NCBI GenBank assembly: GCA_051745565.1
Contig: JBNJEF010000037.1
Location: forward strand, 1-6,078
Length of the DNA: 6,078 nt
Source: SKVL01 sp051745565
GTDB lineage: Bacteria; Patescibacteriota; Minisyncoccia; Phycocordibacterales; CSBR16-193
Direction: 5' to 3'
The translations under genes were made by a program, and so were the position numbers. The notes under the pieces were generated by a model. It made no database searches. It saw nothing but the letters and a program-made list of their open reading frames with translations, and was not told the origin of the DNA. Position 1 is the first letter of the stretch. Each line of letters begins with the position of its first letter. Positions 5,921 to 6,078 of this stretch are shown piece by piece.

Positions 5921-6078
5921 ATGGAAGACTTTGATTTTAAAGTGAAATCAATTAGAATTAAGGAAAGTCAATATATGAAACCTCTTTTTAGTATAAAAAA
6001 TATATTTCGCGGACTGTTACTTTCCGGATTGATAGTTGTGGGTATTTTCCTTTTTTCAAATTTCTCTGATCTTTTCGC
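5921..6078 (+). CDS. Membrane-anchored protein of unknown function, N-terminal part (partial at right edge)
   Basis: The frame is open from a stop at 5891-5893 to the window edge, giving 52 residues from the ATG at 5921. A purine-rich AGAAGGA ends five bases before this ATG. A hydrophobic segment at residues about 31-46 (LLLSGLIVVGIFLF core) follows a basic stretch (KNIFRG), which fits a type II membrane anchor or signal peptide with the N-terminus inside. An in-frame ATG at 5975 is a serious alternative: it is preceded by AAGGAAAG (5960-5967) and would put the hydrophobic segment at residues 13-27, a more typical distance. ATG 5915 is a third option. I do not recognise the family from this fragment. 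It was probably the immediate downstream neighbour of rnhB before the ATPase cassette arrived. Confidence 0.65.
   Translation, partial: MEDFDFKVKSIRIKESQYMKPLFSIKNIFRGLLLSGLIVVGIFLFSNFSDLF

Overview
The window reads as a bacterial chromosome segment, most likely from the Candidate Phyla Radiation (Patescibacteria). This lineage call is an inference from protein style: a threonyl-tRNA synthetase with no TGS domain, a DnaE of about 1070 residues with an unusual nucleotide-binding loop and no long C-terminal tail, small intergenic gaps, missing Shine-Dalgarno sequences at several starts, and TGA used as a stop. No rRNA, tRNA, CRISPR array or transposase gene is visible.

Layout. On the minus strand, positions 1-509 hold the N-terminal third of thrS (running off the left edge) and 562-3780 hold a complete dnaE, the replicative DNA polymerase III alpha subunit. 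A consensus-like promoter in the 52-base gap between them should start thrS transcripts almost on the start codon. dnaE diverges from rnhB (RNase HII, plus strand, ending at 4415) across a very short spacer with a near-palindromic -10 region. This places two replication/repair enzymes back to back. Positions 4523-5668 (minus) encode a AAA_14/DUF4143-type ATPase that points toward rnhB. A stem-loop terminator candidate lies between the two convergent genes. The right edge (from about 5921) holds the start of an unidentified membrane-anchored protein on the plus strand.

The most notable structure is a 100-base direct repeat with a single mismatch. The last 32 codons and stop of rnhB (4317-4416) occur again at 5754-5853, on the far side of the ATPase gene. 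The ATPase gene is therefore bracketed by one intact rnhB 3' end and one orphan rnhB 3' end. The simplest reading is that a cassette of about 1.34 kb entered at the end of rnhB, leaving rnhB intact and separating it from its former downstream neighbour. The ATPase gene is also AT-richer than dnaE in sampled lines (about 36% versus about 50% GC by hand count), which fits a separate origin. No recombinase is encoded between the repeats, so the mechanism is open.
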